In this document: positions 1-6,619 of the stretch, piece after piece
Layout: each line of letters opens with the position of its first letter
Numbering within the stretch: position 1 is the first letter of the stretch
DNA from: Actinomycetes bacterium
GTDB taxonomy: Bacteria > Actinomycetota > Actinomycetes > Propionibacteriales > Propionibacteriaceae
Assembly: GCA_009785885.1 (NCBI GenBank)
Contig: WQUE01000121.1
Location: 1 to 13,515 of the forward strand
Reading direction: 5' to 3'
DNA: 13,515 nt
Position numbers and translations under genes: made by a program
The notes under the pieces: generated by a model
Told to the model about the DNA's origin: nothing
Databases searched by the model: none
What the model saw: only the letters and a program-made list of their open reading frames with translations

Positions 1-512
<512 letters not shown>

Positions 513-559
513 GATAACTTCTCTTTCTTCCGTGTGTTCTTCTCGGGTTTCGCCGGTCA

Positions 560-576
560 GGCGCGAATGGCGCGCC
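560..576 (-). other. Small stem-loop in the fusA leader
   Basis: GGCGCG (560-565) and CGCGCC (571-576) form a 6-bp all-GC stem with a 5-nt loop in the leader of fusA, about 48 nt upstream of its start. It has no U-run after it on the minus strand, so it is not a terminator. It could be a chance structure in GC-rich DNA. Confidence 0.35.
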
Positions 577-640
577 GGTGGCACGGGCGGACGTACGGCT
601 CCCCGCAGGGAACGCCGGCAACCCGGGTTCAGGCTTAGGC

Positions 641-671
641 GACAAACCCCCGCCTCAAGCGGGGGCCTGTC
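641..671 (-). terminator. Strong hairpin between rpsG and fusA, possible attenuator or processing site
   Basis: The inner stem pairs CCCCCGC (647-653) with GCGGGGG (659-665), seven perfect GC pairs around a CTCAA loop. An outer GACA/TGTC stem (641-644 with 668-671) flanks a small internal loop. In transcription order (minus strand) the hairpin is followed by TTTGTC, only three consecutive U, so it fits a weak or partial intrinsic terminator. Because fusA must be expressed, full termination is unlikely. Attenuation, mRNA processing or stabilisation of the rpsL-rpsG mRNA are all compatible with the sequence. Confidence 0.55.
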
Positions 672-683
672 ACCTTGCGATCA

Positions 684-711
684 ATATTACCTGATCAGGA
701 CTAATCACCAA
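684..711 (-). promoter_or_regulatory. Candidate internal promoter for fusA
   Basis: Read on the minus strand, TTGGTG (706-711), a 16-bp spacer and TAATAT (684-689) form a moderate sigma-70-like promoter overlapping the rpsG stop codon. The spacer contains the 10-bp perfect palindrome CCTGATCAGG (690-699). The stretch is clearly AT-rich compared with its surroundings. The predicted start near 677 would place the strong hairpin at 641-671 at the very beginning of the transcript. The -35 match is weak, three of six. Confidence 0.4.
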
Positions 712-1175
712 CGATAATGGGCGAAGGCGCGGTTCGCCTCGGCCATCTTGTGCGTGTCCTCGCGCTTCTTGACGGACGCGCCGAGGCCGTTGCTGGCATC
801 GAGGATCTCGTTCATCAGGCGCTCGGCCATCGTCTTCTCGCGGCGGGCGCGGCTGAACGACACGAGCCACCGCAGGGCCAGCGTGTTCGCGCGACCCGGC
901 TTCACCTCGACGGGCACCTGGTAGGTGGCGCCGCCGACGCGGCGGCTCTTCACCTCGACGGCCGGACGGATGTTGTCCAGGGCCTTCTTCAGCGTGGCCA
1001 CCGGCTCGATGCCGGTCTTGGTGCGCGTGCCCTCCATGGCGGTGTACACGATCGACTGGGCGACGGTCTTCTTGCCGTCCCACAGGATCTTGGCGACGAG
1101 TTGGCTCACGACGGGCGACCCGTACACGGGGTCGGCGATCACGGGGCGCTTCGGAGCAGGGCCTTTCCGTGGCAT
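705..1175 (-). CDS. rpsG: 30S ribosomal protein S7
   Basis: S7 nucleates assembly of the 30S head by binding the 3' domain of 16S rRNA and lines the exit-site region of the subunit. The protein has 156 residues, the normal bacterial length. It starts MPRKGPAPKRPV and contains the conserved GGATYQVPVEV (residues 80-90) and RWLVSFSRARREKTMAERL (102-120) stretches of the family. It ends in AFAHYRW, as in other actinobacterial S7 proteins. The ATG follows the rpsL stop codon after a single base. AAGGAG lies inside the end of rpsL, so translation of the two genes is probably coupled. In E. coli S7 is the translational repressor of the str operon; whether that holds here cannot be seen from the sequence. 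Confidence 0.98.
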   Translation of the reverse strand: MPRKGPAPKRPVIADPVYGSPVVSQLVAKILWDGKKTVAQSIVYTAMEGTRTKTGIEPVATLKKALDNIRPAVEVKSRRVGGATYQVPVEVKPGRANTLALRWLVSFSRARREKTMAERLMNEILDASNGLGASVKKREDTHKMAEANRAFAHYRW

Positions 1176-1176
1176 G

Positions 1177-1548
1177 TCACTTCTCCTTCTTGGCGCCGTA
1201 GCGACTGCGGGCCTGCTTGCGGTTCTTCACGCCCTGGGTGTCCAGGGCGCCCCGGATGATCTTGTAACGCACGCCGGGCAGGTCCTTCACACGGCCGCCG
1301 CGCACGAGCACCATCGAGTGCTCCTGCAGGTTGTGGCCGACGCCCGGGATGTAGGCGGTCACCTCGACGCCGCTGGACAGGCGCACACGGGCGACCTTCC
1401 GCAGCGCCGAGTTCGGCTTCTTCGGCGTCGTGGTGTAGACACGTGTGCAGACGCCACGGCGCTGCGGCGAGCCCTTCAGGGCCGGCGTCTTCGTCGTGGA
1501 CGCCTTCGCGGAGCGGCCCTTGCGGACCAACTGCTGAATGGTAGGCAC
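1177..1548 (-). CDS. rpsL: 30S ribosomal protein S12
   Basis: S12 sits at the decoding centre of the 30S subunit and controls fidelity. The start is GTG at 1546-1548, giving VPTIQQLVRKG and a product of 123 residues, the family length. AGGAAAG lies about 10 nt upstream. The open frame continues further upstream to 1641, but that part has no S12 similarity. K43 (in TPKKPNSALRK) and K88 (in GRVKDLPGVRY), the classical positions altered in streptomycin-resistant mutants, are both lysine, so the gene has the sensitive-type sequence. D89, the residue methylthiolated in some bacteria, is present. It is the first gene of the str operon and is preceded by a promoter at 1782-1811 and a long leader. 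Confidence 0.98.
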   Translation of the reverse strand: MPTIQQLVRKGRSAKASTTKTPALKGSPQRRGVCTRVYTTTPKKPNSALRKVARVRLSSGVEVTAYIPGVGHNLQEHSMVLVRGGRVKDLPGVRYKIIRGALDTQGVKNRKQARSRYGAKKEK

Positions 1549-1775
1549 TAGTTCGTCGTCTTTCCTTGTTGCTGTGGCTGGCGCGCGCGGGCCAGCCGGT
1601 CCATGTCGGGGTTGAGAGCCCTCGTCCTGGCACCACACCACACCGAGGGCGGCACCAGATCCTCCAGGCTGCTCACGCCATCACGCCCCGCGCCCGCGCC
1701 ACGCCCGTGCAACCGGACGCCGACAGGTGCGAAGACATGCGGCACGCGTCCGACACGCAACTACGCCGAACGCAA
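1549..1775 (-). promoter_or_regulatory. Predicted long leader of the rpsL mRNA with two stem-loops
   Basis: From the predicted transcription start near 1775 to the rpsL GTG is about 225 nt. It contains two 7-bp perfect stems. GCCCTCG (1618-1624) pairs with CGAGGGC (1644-1650) around a 19-nt loop. GGCTGGC (1576-1582) pairs with GCCAGCC (1591-1597) around an 8-nt loop, ending about 28 nt before the start codon. Neither has a U-run behind it, so neither looks like an intrinsic terminator. A frame stays open through much of the leader and closes with TAG overlapping the rpsL start as TAGTG. No ribosomal-protein leader class that I know was recognised. Confidence 0.5.
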
Positions 1776-1781
1776 TCGCTC

Positions 1782-1811
1782 ATTCTACCCGCTGGATGGG
1801 CGCCCAGTCAA
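1782..1811 (-). promoter_or_regulatory. Promoter of the str operon (rpsL)
   Basis: On the minus strand the -35 box is TTGACT (1806-1811, 5 of 6 matches), the spacer is 18 bp, and the -10 box is TAGAAT (1782-1787, 5 of 6 matches). It is the best sigma-70-type promoter I found in the window. The first three bases of the -10 box are the TAG stop codon of the ribokinase gene, so the promoter is embedded in the end of the sugar operon. The expected start is near 1775. Confidence 0.65.
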
Positions 1812-2708
1812 AGGACGCGCGCCGGACCAGCCGACGGACTCTGCCGCCGCCACCGACGCCGCCCGGCAGGCCGCCGCCAGGTCGTCGCCCAGCGCCAGCC
1901 GGGCCGCGACGACGCCGCAGTACGTGTCACCGGCGCCCGTCGTGTCCACCACGCGGGCCGCCGGGGCTGCGGCAAGCGCGAACGGTTCCGCCCCCCGTAC
2001 CGCGACCCGCGAGCCCCGCGCGCCCAGCGTCACGATCACCGAGGCGGCGCCGATGGCCTCCAGCAGCGCGGTCGCCAACTCCGCCTCGGGGACGGACGCC
2101 TCATCGGCGGCGGCACCCACGTAGCCCAGCAGGTCTCGCGCCTCCCCCGCGTTCACGACGACCGGGTCGCAGCCCCGCAGCGTCTCGCGGGCGGCGTGGA
2201 CCACCGGCCCGCAGCTGAACACGAACCGCGCGCCAAGGTCCCGGGCGGCGGCGGCCGCTGCGTCCGAGGTGGCCGGGCCCACCTCCGACTGCGCCAGGAC
2301 GACGCGGACCCGCCCGAGTCCGCGGCGCGCCTCACGGACGAAGTCGGGGGTCACCCGGTCCTTCGCGCCGGGGGTGACGATGATCGAGTTCTCGCCGTCG
2401 GGCGTCACCCAGATGAGGGCGAGGCTGGTCCGCAGGTCGGCCTCGCGGGACACCCCGCCCGTGTCGACGCCGTGAGCCGCCAGACCGTCGACCTGCATGT
2501 CCCCCTCGGCGTCGGCGCCCACAGCGCTCAGCAGCCGCACCCGCGCGCCCGCCCGGGCCGCCGCGACCGCCTGGTTTCCGCCTTTGCCGCCGTTGGTGCG
2601 CGTCAGTGTCCGCGCCAGCACCGTTTCTCCTGGTGATGGTCCGGCGTCCACCCCGGCCACGATGTCGTGGTTCAGCGACCCGACCACCACCACGTCCCAT
2701 TCGTCCAT
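1785..2708 (-). CDS. rbsK: Ribokinase-like PfkB-family sugar kinase
   Basis: The 307-residue product is a PfkB-superfamily kinase of the ribokinase group, which phosphorylates a sugar hydroxyl with ATP. The N-terminal substrate motif is VVVGSLNHDIV (residues 7-17), with D15 as a likely sugar contact. The glycine motif GGKGGNQAVAAARAGA is at 40-55 and GENSI at 105-109. The catalytic DTTGAGDTYCG is at 255-265, with D261 the expected general base. Length and order are those of ribokinase (about 305-310). The usual ribokinase residue after GSLN is small or Met; here it is His, which may reflect another substrate. It is the last gene of the operon, 24 nt after the regulator, with AGGGG upstream of the ATG. 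The FGGY kinase at the other end makes this a second sugar kinase. Ribose or another pentose are both possible; the gene symbol names the family only. Confidence 0.88.
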   Translation of the reverse strand: MDEWDVVVVGSLNHDIVAGVDAGPSPGETVLARTLTRTNGGKGGNQAVAAARAGARVRLLSAVGADAEGDMQVDGLAAHGVDTGGVSREADLRTSLALIWVTPDGENSIIVTPGAKDRVTPDFVREARRGLGRVRVVLAQSEVGPATSDAAAAAARDLGARFVFSCGPVVHAARETLRGCDPVVVNAGEARDLLGYVGAAADEASVPEAELATALLEAIGAASVIVTLGARGSRVAVRGAEPFALAAAPAARVVDTTGAGDTYCGVVAARLALGDDLAAACRAASVAAAESVGWSGARPLTGRPSSG

Positions 2709-2732
2709 CCGTTTCCCCTCGCTCGTCGTCCG

Positions 2733-3683
2733 TCAGACTGCCAGCAGCGCCTCGGCGGTGGCCAGGTCCGTCACCAGGACATTCACCCAGCCGCCTCGCA
2801 ACGCCGCCCGTATCGCCGCCACCTTGCGGGCGCCCCCGGCGACGCCGACCCGGCGGGGCACCCGTTTGAGATCGTCCGGGCTGATCCCGACGACGGTCTC
2901 GTTCAACTCCGAGGACACCAACGCCCCGGCCGCGTCGAAATACCGGAAGCAGATATCCCCGACCGCACCCTGTCCGCGCAGCACCTCCAGCGTGGCCTCC
3001 GGCAGGATGTTGCCCGACTCGCGCGCCAGCGGCGACGGCTCCACGGAGCCGATGCCGAGCAGCGCCACCGTCAGCTCGTGCCACGCCGTCGTCGCCTCGG
3101 CGAGCGATGGCGCCTTGAGCAGCGACGCGACGTCCGCGCCCGACAGCAGCACGCCCGGCGCCGACAGGAACACCGGCTTCGCCCCGGTCAGCGCGGCCAG
3201 CCTGGTCAACAGCCGGTTGGCCTGGAACTGCACGGCCGACTGCCCATGCCCGCCGACGAGTTGCACAACCGTCTTGGCCGCGCCCGCGTGCAGGGACGTG
3301 AGCGCGTCGACCATCGCCAGCAACGATGCGCTCCACGACGAGATGCCGACGACCTCCTGGCTGAAGAACGTGTTCTCCACGTACGTCGCCAGCGCCGCGC
3401 CGAGCGCGGGAATGACGGCGGCCTCGTCCTCGGCCTCCGCCACGACGGCCTCCGACAGGCCGAAACGCTGCTCCAACGCCTCCTCCACCTCCGTGTGGAC
3501 GCCGCCGGGCATCGACACGATCGTCCGCACGAGCCCCATCGCGGCGGCGGCCTTCAGCAGGCGGGAGACCCGCGCCTGTGAGACATGCAACTCCGCGGCG
3601 ATCTGCGTCTGGCGCTGACCCCGTTCGTGGTACAGGCGCGCGACCTTGGCCATCAGCCGCAACTGCTCGTGTTCGCCTGGCAT
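2733..3683 (-). CDS. SorC/DeoR-type sugar-responsive transcriptional regulator
   Basis: This 316-residue regulator has an N-terminal helix-turn-helix at about residues 23-45 (QTQIAAELHVSQARVSRLLKA). It is followed by the large SorC-type sugar-binding domain, about 60-316, which is related to sugar-phosphate isomerases. The end (GVAGGARKVAAIRAAL, then WVNVLVTDLATAEALL) is typical of that family, which usually binds a phosphorylated sugar intermediate as inducer. Length agrees with SorC proteins (about 310-320). It lies inside the operon, 9 nt after the transketolase C subunit, so it is probably autoregulated. The palindrome at 12539-12562, upstream of the first gene, is the natural candidate operator. 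Repressor or activator role cannot be read from the sequence. Confidence 0.9.
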   Translation of the reverse strand: MPGEHEQLRLMAKVARLYHERGQRQTQIAAELHVSQARVSRLLKAAAAMGLVRTIVSMPGGVHTEVEEALEQRFGLSEAVVAEAEDEAAVIPALGAALATYVENTFFSQEVVGISSWSASLLAMVDALTSLHAGAAKTVVQLVGGHGQSAVQFQANRLLTRLAALTGAKPVFLSAPGVLLSGADVASLLKAPSLAEATTAWHELTVALLGIGSVEPSPLARESGNILPEATLEVLRGQGAVGDICFRYFDAAGALVSSELNETVVGISPDDLKRVPRRVGVAGGARKVAAIRAALRGGWVNVLVTDLATAEALLAV

Positions 3684-3692
3684 GGCCCAACC

Positions 3693-4655
3693 CTAGAGCG
3701 CGCCGGCGCGGGGCCCGACGTCGTCCAGCAACTCCGAGACGGCCCGTGCGATGCCCTCAGCGGACAGCCCGGCCCACTCGAGCAGCCAGGTCTCCGACCC
3801 GGTGGGCGCCAGCGTGTCGTCCATCCCGAGCAGGCGCATCGGCACCGGATGACGCTCCACGACGACCCGCGCGACGCCGGCGCCCAGACCCCCGCTGATC
3901 AGGGCCTCCTCGGCGGTGACGATCCGTCCGGTCTGCCGGGCACACGCCACGACGAGGTCGTCGTCGAGCGGGGAGACGCACGGCATCGACACGACGCGGG
4001 CCTCGATCCCCTCCTGTGCCAACACGTCGGCGGCCGCCAGGGCCCGGTGCACGACGACGCCGGTCGCGATGATGGACACGTCCCCACCGTCGCGCACGAC
4101 GCGTCCCCGTCCCGGCGTGAACGGCTCGTTGCCGCCCGGCAGCACCGGCACCGGCAGACGCGGGATGCGAACGTAGGCCGGGCCGTCGGTCGCCGCCATC
4201 CAGCGCAGGGCCGCGGCCGTTTCCCCTGGGTCGGCGGGGACGATCACCGTCAGACCCGGCATGGCCCGCAGCCACGACAGGTCCTCGATGGAATGATGGG
4301 TCGGGCCCAGTTCGCCGTACGCCATGCCGGGCGCCTGGCCGCAGAGCTTCACGCCTGCGCGCGAGTACGCCACGTCGATCTTCAGCTGTTCGGTGGCCCG
4401 CCCCGTGAGGAAGCACGCGGCCCCGGACACGAACGGGATCTTCCCCGCGGCGGCCAGTCCCGCGGACACGCCGACCATGGCCTGCTCGGCGATGCCCACG
4501 TTCACGACCCGGTCCGGGAACGCCGCCTGGAAGGAGCCCAGGTTGGATGAGCCGATCGAGTCGTTCACGACGACGACGATGCGCGGATCGGCCGCGGCCA
4601 GTTCGATCAGGGTGCGCGCGAACGTGTCCCGGCAGTCGACGAGCGCCTCGCTCAT
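3693..4655 (-). CDS. Transketolase, C-terminal subunit (candidate apulose-4-phosphate transketolase subunit)
   Basis: The 320-residue product corresponds to the pyrimidine-binding and C-terminal domains of transketolase. The catalytic ThDP-activating glutamate is E57 in NVGIAEQAMVGV. Other family stretches are NDSIGSSNLGSF (31-42), GKIPFVSGAACFLTGRATEQ (71-90) and GELGPTHHSIEDLSWLR (114-130), the last carrying the substrate-site His pair. The C-terminal domain begins near residue 175. Its ATG overlaps the stop of the N-terminal subunit as ATGA, so the two are translationally coupled and should form an alpha2-beta2 enzyme. Split transketolases are frequent in sugar operons. With an isomerase and an FGGY kinase beside it, the two-subunit apulose-4-phosphate transketolase is the best specific guess; a general pentose-phosphate role is the alternative. 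Confidence 0.92.
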   Translation of the reverse strand: MSEALVDCRDTFARTLIELAAADPRIVVVVNDSIGSSNLGSFQAAFPDRVVNVGIAEQAMVGVSAGLAAAGKIPFVSGAACFLTGRATEQLKIDVAYSRAGVKLCGQAPGMAYGELGPTHHSIEDLSWLRAMPGLTVIVPADPGETAAALRWMAATDGPAYVRIPRLPVPVLPGGNEPFTPGRGRVVRDGGDVSIIATGVVVHRALAAADVLAQEGIEARVVSMPCVSPLDDDLVVACARQTGRIVTAEEALISGGLGAGVARVVVERHPVPMRLLGMDDTLAPTGSETWLLEWAGLSAEGIARAVSELLDDVGPRAGAL

Positions 4656-5536
4656 GACTCCTCACCTTCGTCCGGTTCGGCCAGTTCGGCGAGGATGCGC
4701 GCCACCTCGTCGGCGCTGGGCACACGGTGGTGCCAGCCGACCTGGTTCACCATGAAGCTGATGGGGTAGCCCTTCACCGTGTGGGCGAGCACGCAACGCG
4801 GCCGCTCCCCCACCGCCGCGAGGGCCGGGATGAGTTCCGGGTAGCAGTGGCCGTCCACGTTCACCACCTCGAACCCGAACGCGGCGATCTTTGCCTGCAG
4901 TGGCGCCAGCGCGGTCGTGTCGCGCGTCGTCGCCCCTTGTTGCAGGCCGTTGCGGTCGACGACGAGGGTGAGGTTCGCGCACCCATGGTGGGCGGCGACC
5001 ATCATCGCCTCCCAGTTGGAGCCCTCCTCCAGCTCACCGTCGCCGGTGACGACGAACGTGCGCCGCGGTGAACCGTCGAGCTTCGCAGCCAGCGCCATGC
5101 CGACCGCCACGGGCAGGCCGTGCCCCAGCGGGCCCGTGCTCGCCTCGACGCCGGTGACCTTCGTCACGGCCGGATGCCCGTTCAGGCGCGACTCCGGACG
5201 CATGAACGTGTCCAGGTCCGCATCCCGAAGCAGGCCCAGTGCGGCGAACGTCGTGTAGAGCGCCCCGGCGGCGTGTCCTTTCGACAGGACGAGCCGGTCC
5301 CGCTCAGGGTTGCTCGGTGCGGCCGGATCGAAATCCATCACCGCGAAGTACAAGGCGACGAGGATATCCACACACGAGTAGTCGCCGCCGATGTGGCCCT
5401 GCCCGGCTTGATGGATCATCACCGCGTCGCGGCGCCGGATCGCGCGAGCGATCGCCTCGCAGCGCCCCACGACGGCGTCATCGACCGGGCAGCCGCCGCG
5501 GGGCAGGCGCCCGAACACGGGAAGGCGTGCGGACAT
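4652..5536 (-). CDS. Transketolase, N-terminal subunit (candidate apulose-4-phosphate transketolase subunit)
   Basis: The 294-residue product is the pyrophosphate-binding half of transketolase. It shows GQGHIGGD with H48, SKGHAAGA with H88, GPLGHG (135-140), and the ThDP motif GDGELEEGSNWEA (165-177) closing with N196 in VVDRNGLQ. HTVKGYPISFMVNQVGWHH (252-270) supplies the late His pair. All expected cofactor residues are present, so the protein should be active together with the C-terminal subunit. The start at 5536 gives a ~25-residue leader before the conserved part and has only a weak GAGCGGG upstream. The gap from the isomerase stop is 11 nt, which supports this start. The gene sits directly after the isomerase, as expected for a linear pathway. 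Confidence 0.93.
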   Translation of the reverse strand: MSARLPVFGRLPRGGCPVDDAVVGRCEAIARAIRRRDAVMIHQAGQGHIGGDYSCVDILVALYFAVMDFDPAAPSNPERDRLVLSKGHAAGALYTTFAALGLLRDADLDTFMRPESRLNGHPAVTKVTGVEASTGPLGHGLPVAVGMALAAKLDGSPRRTFVVTGDGELEEGSNWEAMMVAAHHGCANLTLVVDRNGLQQGATTRDTTALAPLQAKIAAFGFEVVNVDGHCYPELIPALAAVGERPRCVLAHTVKGYPISFMVNQVGWHHRVPSADEVARILAELAEPDEGEES

Positions 5537-5547
5537 GGGCGACCCGC

Positions 5548-6534
5548 TCAGTCCTCACCGGCCGCGAACAGCGCATCCTGCACCAACCGCATGCTCGTCA
5601 GGGCGTCCTGGCGGGCTTGGGCGTCGGCCAGCGCGGCCTCGTCCAGGTGGTCCAGCGCGCGGTAGATGCGCTTGAGGAAGCGGATCGACAGCTTGGCGTT
5701 CTCGACCGACTCCTCGCGGAACGGGAACTGGTCGAGCTGCCACACGCCCTCCCAGCCGTTCTTGCGCAGGACGTGAAAGAACTCCAGCGTCTCCACCCAG
5801 TGCAGCGTGCCGACCATCATGTCGTCGTCCCAGCCGCGGAAGTTGTCGTTCACGTCCATGCCCCACAGCAGGCCGTGGTCGATCAGCAGTTGGGCCGCCT
5901 CCGCGGGCGACTCGCCGCCGAACAGCGCATGCCCGAAGTCGAGCAGCACGCCGACGTTGTCGACCTCCATCCGCTGGATGCCGAGGATCGCCCTTGCGGC
6001 CGAGCACCAGAACATGTGCGTGCGGGGCTCACGCGGCTTGTACTCGATGACGAACTTCAGGTCGGGGTGGGCACGCGCGAGGTCGCGCATGCCCTCGATC
6101 GCGAGTCGGGACAGGTCCGCGTAGTCGGCCTGGAACGGGTAGTCGAAGCCGTCCTGGCCGGGCCAGATCTTCACGTAGCGGGCGCCGAGGGCCCGCACGG
6201 CCTCGGCGGCGCCGTCCATGATCGCCCGCGCGCTGGCCCGGGCGGCCGGATCGGGGTTCGTGAAGGCGCCCTTGGCGTGGGCGCGCAGGTAGATGTCGGG
6301 TGTGACGCCGATGGCCTTCAGGCCCGTCTCGTCGAGCGCGGCCACCACGTCGTCCAGCGTGACGCCGGGGGTGAACGGGAAGTTCAGGTCGACGAAGCTC
6401 AAGTCCCCGACCGCGCCCGCGAGGGCGATCTGGTCGAGGGTGCTGCGCGGGTCGCCGTAGCCGTCGGTGGCGTAGCGGTCCACGTACGTCGCGAAGTTCC
6501 ACAGGCCGGCGCCGAACGGTGGATAGGTCGTCAT
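5548..6534 (-). CDS. TIM-barrel sugar isomerase/epimerase (candidate D-apiose isomerase)
   Basis: The 328-residue protein has the xylose-isomerase-like TIM-barrel pattern of the sugar isomerase/epimerase superfamily, which interconverts aldoses and ketoses at a divalent metal. Candidate metal or catalytic residues are E164 in VIEYKPREPR, D199 and H202 in LLDFGHALFGGES, D230 in DVNDNFRGWDDD, and D268 in QLDQFPFREE. The EYKP..EP motif recalls Pseudomonas-type L-rhamnose isomerases and their relatives. The position where relatives, as I remember them, have HxND reads DVND here. The start is supported by GGAGG four nt upstream. The gene follows the binding protein by 85 nt and precedes the transketolase subunits by 11 nt. 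Isomerisation of apiose to apulose fits the neighbours; the substrate itself is inferred. Confidence 0.82.
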   Translation of the reverse strand: MTTYPPFGAGLWNFATYVDRYATDGYGDPRSTLDQIALAGAVGDLSFVDLNFPFTPGVTLDDVVAALDETGLKAIGVTPDIYLRAHAKGAFTNPDPAARASARAIMDGAAEAVRALGARYVKIWPGQDGFDYPFQADYADLSRLAIEGMRDLARAHPDLKFVIEYKPREPRTHMFWCSAARAILGIQRMEVDNVGVLLDFGHALFGGESPAEAAQLLIDHGLLWGMDVNDNFRGWDDDMMVGTLHWVETLEFFHVLRKNGWEGVWQLDQFPFREESVENAKLSIRFLKRIYRALDHLDEAALADAQARQDALTSMRLVQDALFAAGED

Positions 6535-6573
6535 GATGCCTCCAGTCGGATTGGGGGGACGGGTGGTGGGGGA

Positions 6574-6605
6574 CGGACCCGGCGCGCCTGGGCACGCCGG
6601 GCCCG
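6574..6605 (-). other. Stem-loop after the binding-protein gene
   Basis: CCCGGCG (6578-6584) pairs perfectly with CGCCGGG (6595-6601) around a 10-nt loop. After one mismatch, three more pairs extend it (6574-6576 with 6603-6605). It lies 15 nt past the binding-protein stop codon, in the largest gap of the operon, and has no U-run, so it is unlikely to terminate fully. In many ABC operons a hairpin here protects the binding-protein mRNA from 3' decay and raises its level over the other subunits. That is the likely role. Confidence 0.55.
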
Positions 6606-6619
6606 ACTCCCGGTCAGGA

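Noticed and set aside
1549..1641. N-terminal extension of rpsL
   Set aside because: S12 proteins start at the PTIQQLVRKG block, and a ribosome site fits the GTG at 1548. The extension reads through the leader hairpin and resembles no S12.
1679..1744. Twenty-one-codon ATG reading frame in the rpsL leader
   Set aside because: No ribosome site precedes it, it has no regulatory codon run, and short frames of this kind are common by chance.
2332..3690. 452-codon minus-strand frame overlapping the regulator and ribokinase
   Set aside because: It is rich in Arg and Gly repeats and out of frame with two clear protein families that fill the same DNA.
6553..6572. G-rich run on the plus strand as a possible G-quadruplex
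   Set aside because: Only three tracts of three or more G are present, so a standard four-tract quadruplex is not supported.
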